Source: Candidatus Levyibacteriota bacterium
GTDB taxonomy: Bacteria; Patescibacteriota; Microgenomatia; Levybacterales; UBA12049
Assembly (NCBI GenBank): GCA_003173995.1
Contig: PRDT01000043.1
Coordinates: 1 to 7,672 of the forward strand
Reading direction: 5' to 3'
DNA length: 7,672 bases
The notes beneath the pieces were generated by a model. That model was given only the letters and a program-made list of their open reading frames with translations. It searched no databases and was not told where the DNA came from. Shown piece by piece: positions 6,426 through 7,672 of the stretch. Position 1 is the first letter of the stretch. Every line of letters starts with the position of its first letter. The position numbers and the translations under genes are program-made.

Positions 6426-7672
6426 TTTGTTTCTGCAACAATAAAGACTAATTCATTATTGTGATTATATATTCTCGTTAATTCATGCAAGTTATTCTTT
6501 TGTGTTGCGTACTCTTCAGGAGACAATGCAACAAGTAATTTATTTGCATGGGCCCATTTTTTCAGATCTACATTCCCTAATTCATATTCACCTTTCCCCC
6601 ACTTTACCCCCCCAAAAAGATACTTATCAAATCCATGCTCTGTGCCGGTTTTTTGATATTTTGCTGGATCGTAATTTTTGTAATACAAAACATAAATATA
6701 TGGTTTCCAATAGTGTCCTGAGACGACAATCTTTTCATAGTGCTGCTCTCTAGGAAAAATATATCTGAATAGTTGTTTATACCCGTCTGCCCACTCTGCA
6801 CTTGTTGCTCTTGCTGAATATCCATAATAATTATTTAGATACAAAGCAAAAAATAGAATAATAACAGCGCTTGTTGTTATTACATAAATAGTTTTCCACT
6901 TTTTCTTTAAGATAAAAAACACTACAAAAATACCAATAGCACTTACTAATTGCGGCATTGGAAGGATATTAAGTCCTCTTAGCGCATGAGGATTAGGAAC
7001 AGACAATGCTGCAGGGATAGGAGCAAGTAAAATCCAAGATAATAGAATATATTTTGTGGGAGGAGGGATATATTTTATCAAGAAAAAAAGGCCAATGAAA
7101 ATGAATGGTATTTCCCACAGATAGAGCATACCCATATTCCGTGGTCCATGTCTGCCATTATAAATATCTCCTCTAAAAAAGAGAAAATCGGGACTAAATT
7201 GTGAAAGATAATTTCCGACTATTATTTCAATATCAGCAATTCTCCTGTTATAAATGATTTTACTGAAGAAGGTATTCCCAGCTTTCTGGTTAAGAAGTGA
7301 CAATTTTATTTTTAAATCTTCGTCGTTATTAAAAACGCTTACTTGATTTGATCGAATAAGACCATTACTTGTTGTTATTATCTTATACATTGGGGCAGCC
7401 AAAATAACAAAAAAGATAAGAAATAAACCTATTTTTCCCTTGAGTTGCAGCACATCTTTCCAAAAAATTATGAGCAATGCCATCAGAATACAAGGGGTAA
7501 ATAAAACTACACTTCTATAAAAATAAACAGATACAGCGAATACTATTGCACTGAGTATAAAAAATATGAGTTTTTTTGCCCTGATTGCATGAAGAAAGAG
7601 AGTAATGGCACTCATGACAAAAAACATCCCACCATTCGCTTCAAATTCAGCTCGAGAAAACTGAATTGCCCA
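6422..7672 (-). CDS. GT-C family membrane glycosyltransferase (member E), N-terminus cut by window edge
   Basis: The frame is open from base 7672 to the TGA at 6422-6424, giving 416 visible residues. The first visible residues, WAIQFSRAEFE, align with SPWHIQFSRAAFE at position 150 of member D, so about 135-150 N-terminal residues, including the expected WDE loop, lie outside. The Met at 7625-7627 is internal, not the start. Visible numbering: spans at about 16-32, 36-52, 56-70 and 81-100; long loop with Y141-N-R-R144, FSPDFLFF at 159-166 and G168-D169; spans at 182-199, 207-221, 233-254 and 262-279; H229-A-L-R232; soluble tail with DGYK at 296-299 and PYIYVLYY at 324-331. It resembles member D most around MGMLYLW. 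A PPP stretch sits between two spans (203-205) and a seven-G run lies in the tail coding region. Expected role as for the other members: polyprenyl-phosphate-sugar-dependent transfer outside the membrane, substrate unknown. Confidence 0.9.
   Translation of the reverse strand, partial: WAIQFSRAEFEANGGMFFVMSAITLFLHAIRAKKLIFFILSAIVFAVSVYFYRSVVLFTPCILMALLIIFWKDVLQLKGKIGLFLIFFVILAAPMYKIITTSNGLIRSNQVSVFNNDEDLKIKLSLLNQKAGNTFFSKIIYNRRIADIEIIVGNYLSQFSPDFLFFRGDIYNGRHGPRNMGMLYLWEIPFIFIGLFFLIKYIPPPTKYILLSWILLAPIPAALSVPNPHALRGLNILPMPQLVSAIGIFVVFFILKKKWKTIYVITTSAVIILFFALYLNNYYGYSARATSAEWADGYKQLFRYIFPREQHYEKIVVSGHYWKPYIYVLYYKNYDPAKYQKTGTEHGFDKYLFGGVKWGKGEYELGNVDLKKWAHANKLLVALSPEEYATQKNNLHELTRIYNHNNELVFIVAETK
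6607..6613 (-). repeat. Seven-G homopolymer inside member E
   Basis: The coding strand has seven consecutive G at codons for G354, G355 and the start of V356 (visible numbering), with a further five-G run shortly after (6596-6600). This stands out in a strongly AT-rich gene. A length change would shift the frame and alter the last 60 or so residues. It is short for a classic phase-variation tract, so its presence is certain but any regulatory role is not. Confidence 0.6.

Noticed and set aside
5912..6753. Plus-strand open frames at 5912-6106 and 6502-6753
   Set aside because: Both sit opposite well-supported coding sequence of members D and E and have no recognisable product.
7625..7627. Treating this Met as the start of member E
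   Set aside because: The frame stays open to the window edge and the 15 residues before it form the conserved WxIQFSRxxFE block, so the true start is outside.
1..7672. Oligosaccharyltransferase (STT3/PglB) identity
   Set aside because: No WWDxG motif is visible in any of the proteins; the loop and KPP-like motifs fit PMT_2-like GT-C enzymes better.
1..7672. Alternative genetic code with UGA as Gly (code 25)
   Set aside because: UGA ends members B, D and E at points matching family length and overlapping the next ATG, and no in-frame UGA is needed inside any gene.
1..7672. CRISPR arrays, tRNA or rRNA genes, insertion sequences, terminators
   Set aside because: No regularly spaced repeats, no cloverleaf-like or rRNA-like stretch, no transposase motif or terminal inverted repeats were seen, and there is no intergenic space for a terminator.

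Overview
The window is one AT-rich, gene-packed stretch in which every base is coding on the minus strand. It holds five consecutive genes: three complete and two cut by the window ends. All five encode the same kind of protein, a roughly 540-560-residue polytopic membrane glycosyltransferase of the GT-C fold (PMT_2/GT39/GT83-like), so this is a tandem paralogous array. I see no RNA gene, mobile element, CRISPR array, promoter-bearing intergenic gap or terminator.

Transcription runs from high to low coordinates. GT-C E (7672 to 6422, N-terminus outside the window) is followed by GT-C D (6425-4737), GT-C C (4740-3121), GT-C B (3134-1494) and GT-C A (1497-1, C-terminus outside the window). Three junctions are 4-base ATGA overlaps and one (C to B) is a 14-base overlap. 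No clear Shine-Dalgarno sequence precedes the starts, so the genes probably form one operon read by translational coupling.

The proteins share a layout: a short N-terminal membrane anchor; a first outside loop with an Asp-Glu pair (usually WDE) and a D-[YF]-K-x-P-V-Y block; about ten more membrane spans, one preceded by SPW(H/S)IQ(F/L)SR; a long mid-protein loop with NRR and FxPxxLF..GD motifs; and a C-terminal soluble domain of about 130 residues with W-x-Y-G-Y-K/E and P-Y-I-Y-x-L-F-Y blocks. Members A, B, D and E keep nearly all motifs they show. Member C keeps the Asp-Glu pair but has lost several others and is the divergent copy.

By family knowledge these enzymes move a sugar from a polyprenyl-phosphate carrier to an acceptor on the outer face of the cytoplasmic membrane. 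Donor and acceptor cannot be read from the sequence. The array likely makes or decorates a surface glycan or glycolipid.

The organism is probably a Candidate Phyla Radiation (Patescibacteria) bacterium, Microgenomates-like. This rests on the style of the proteins (long tandem GT-C sets with these motifs), low GC, tight overlaps and lack of Shine-Dalgarno sites. UGA is used as a stop at three of the four visible stops, which argues against the code-25 lineages (Gracilibacteria, Absconditabacteria). The assignment is an inference from recall, not a search result.
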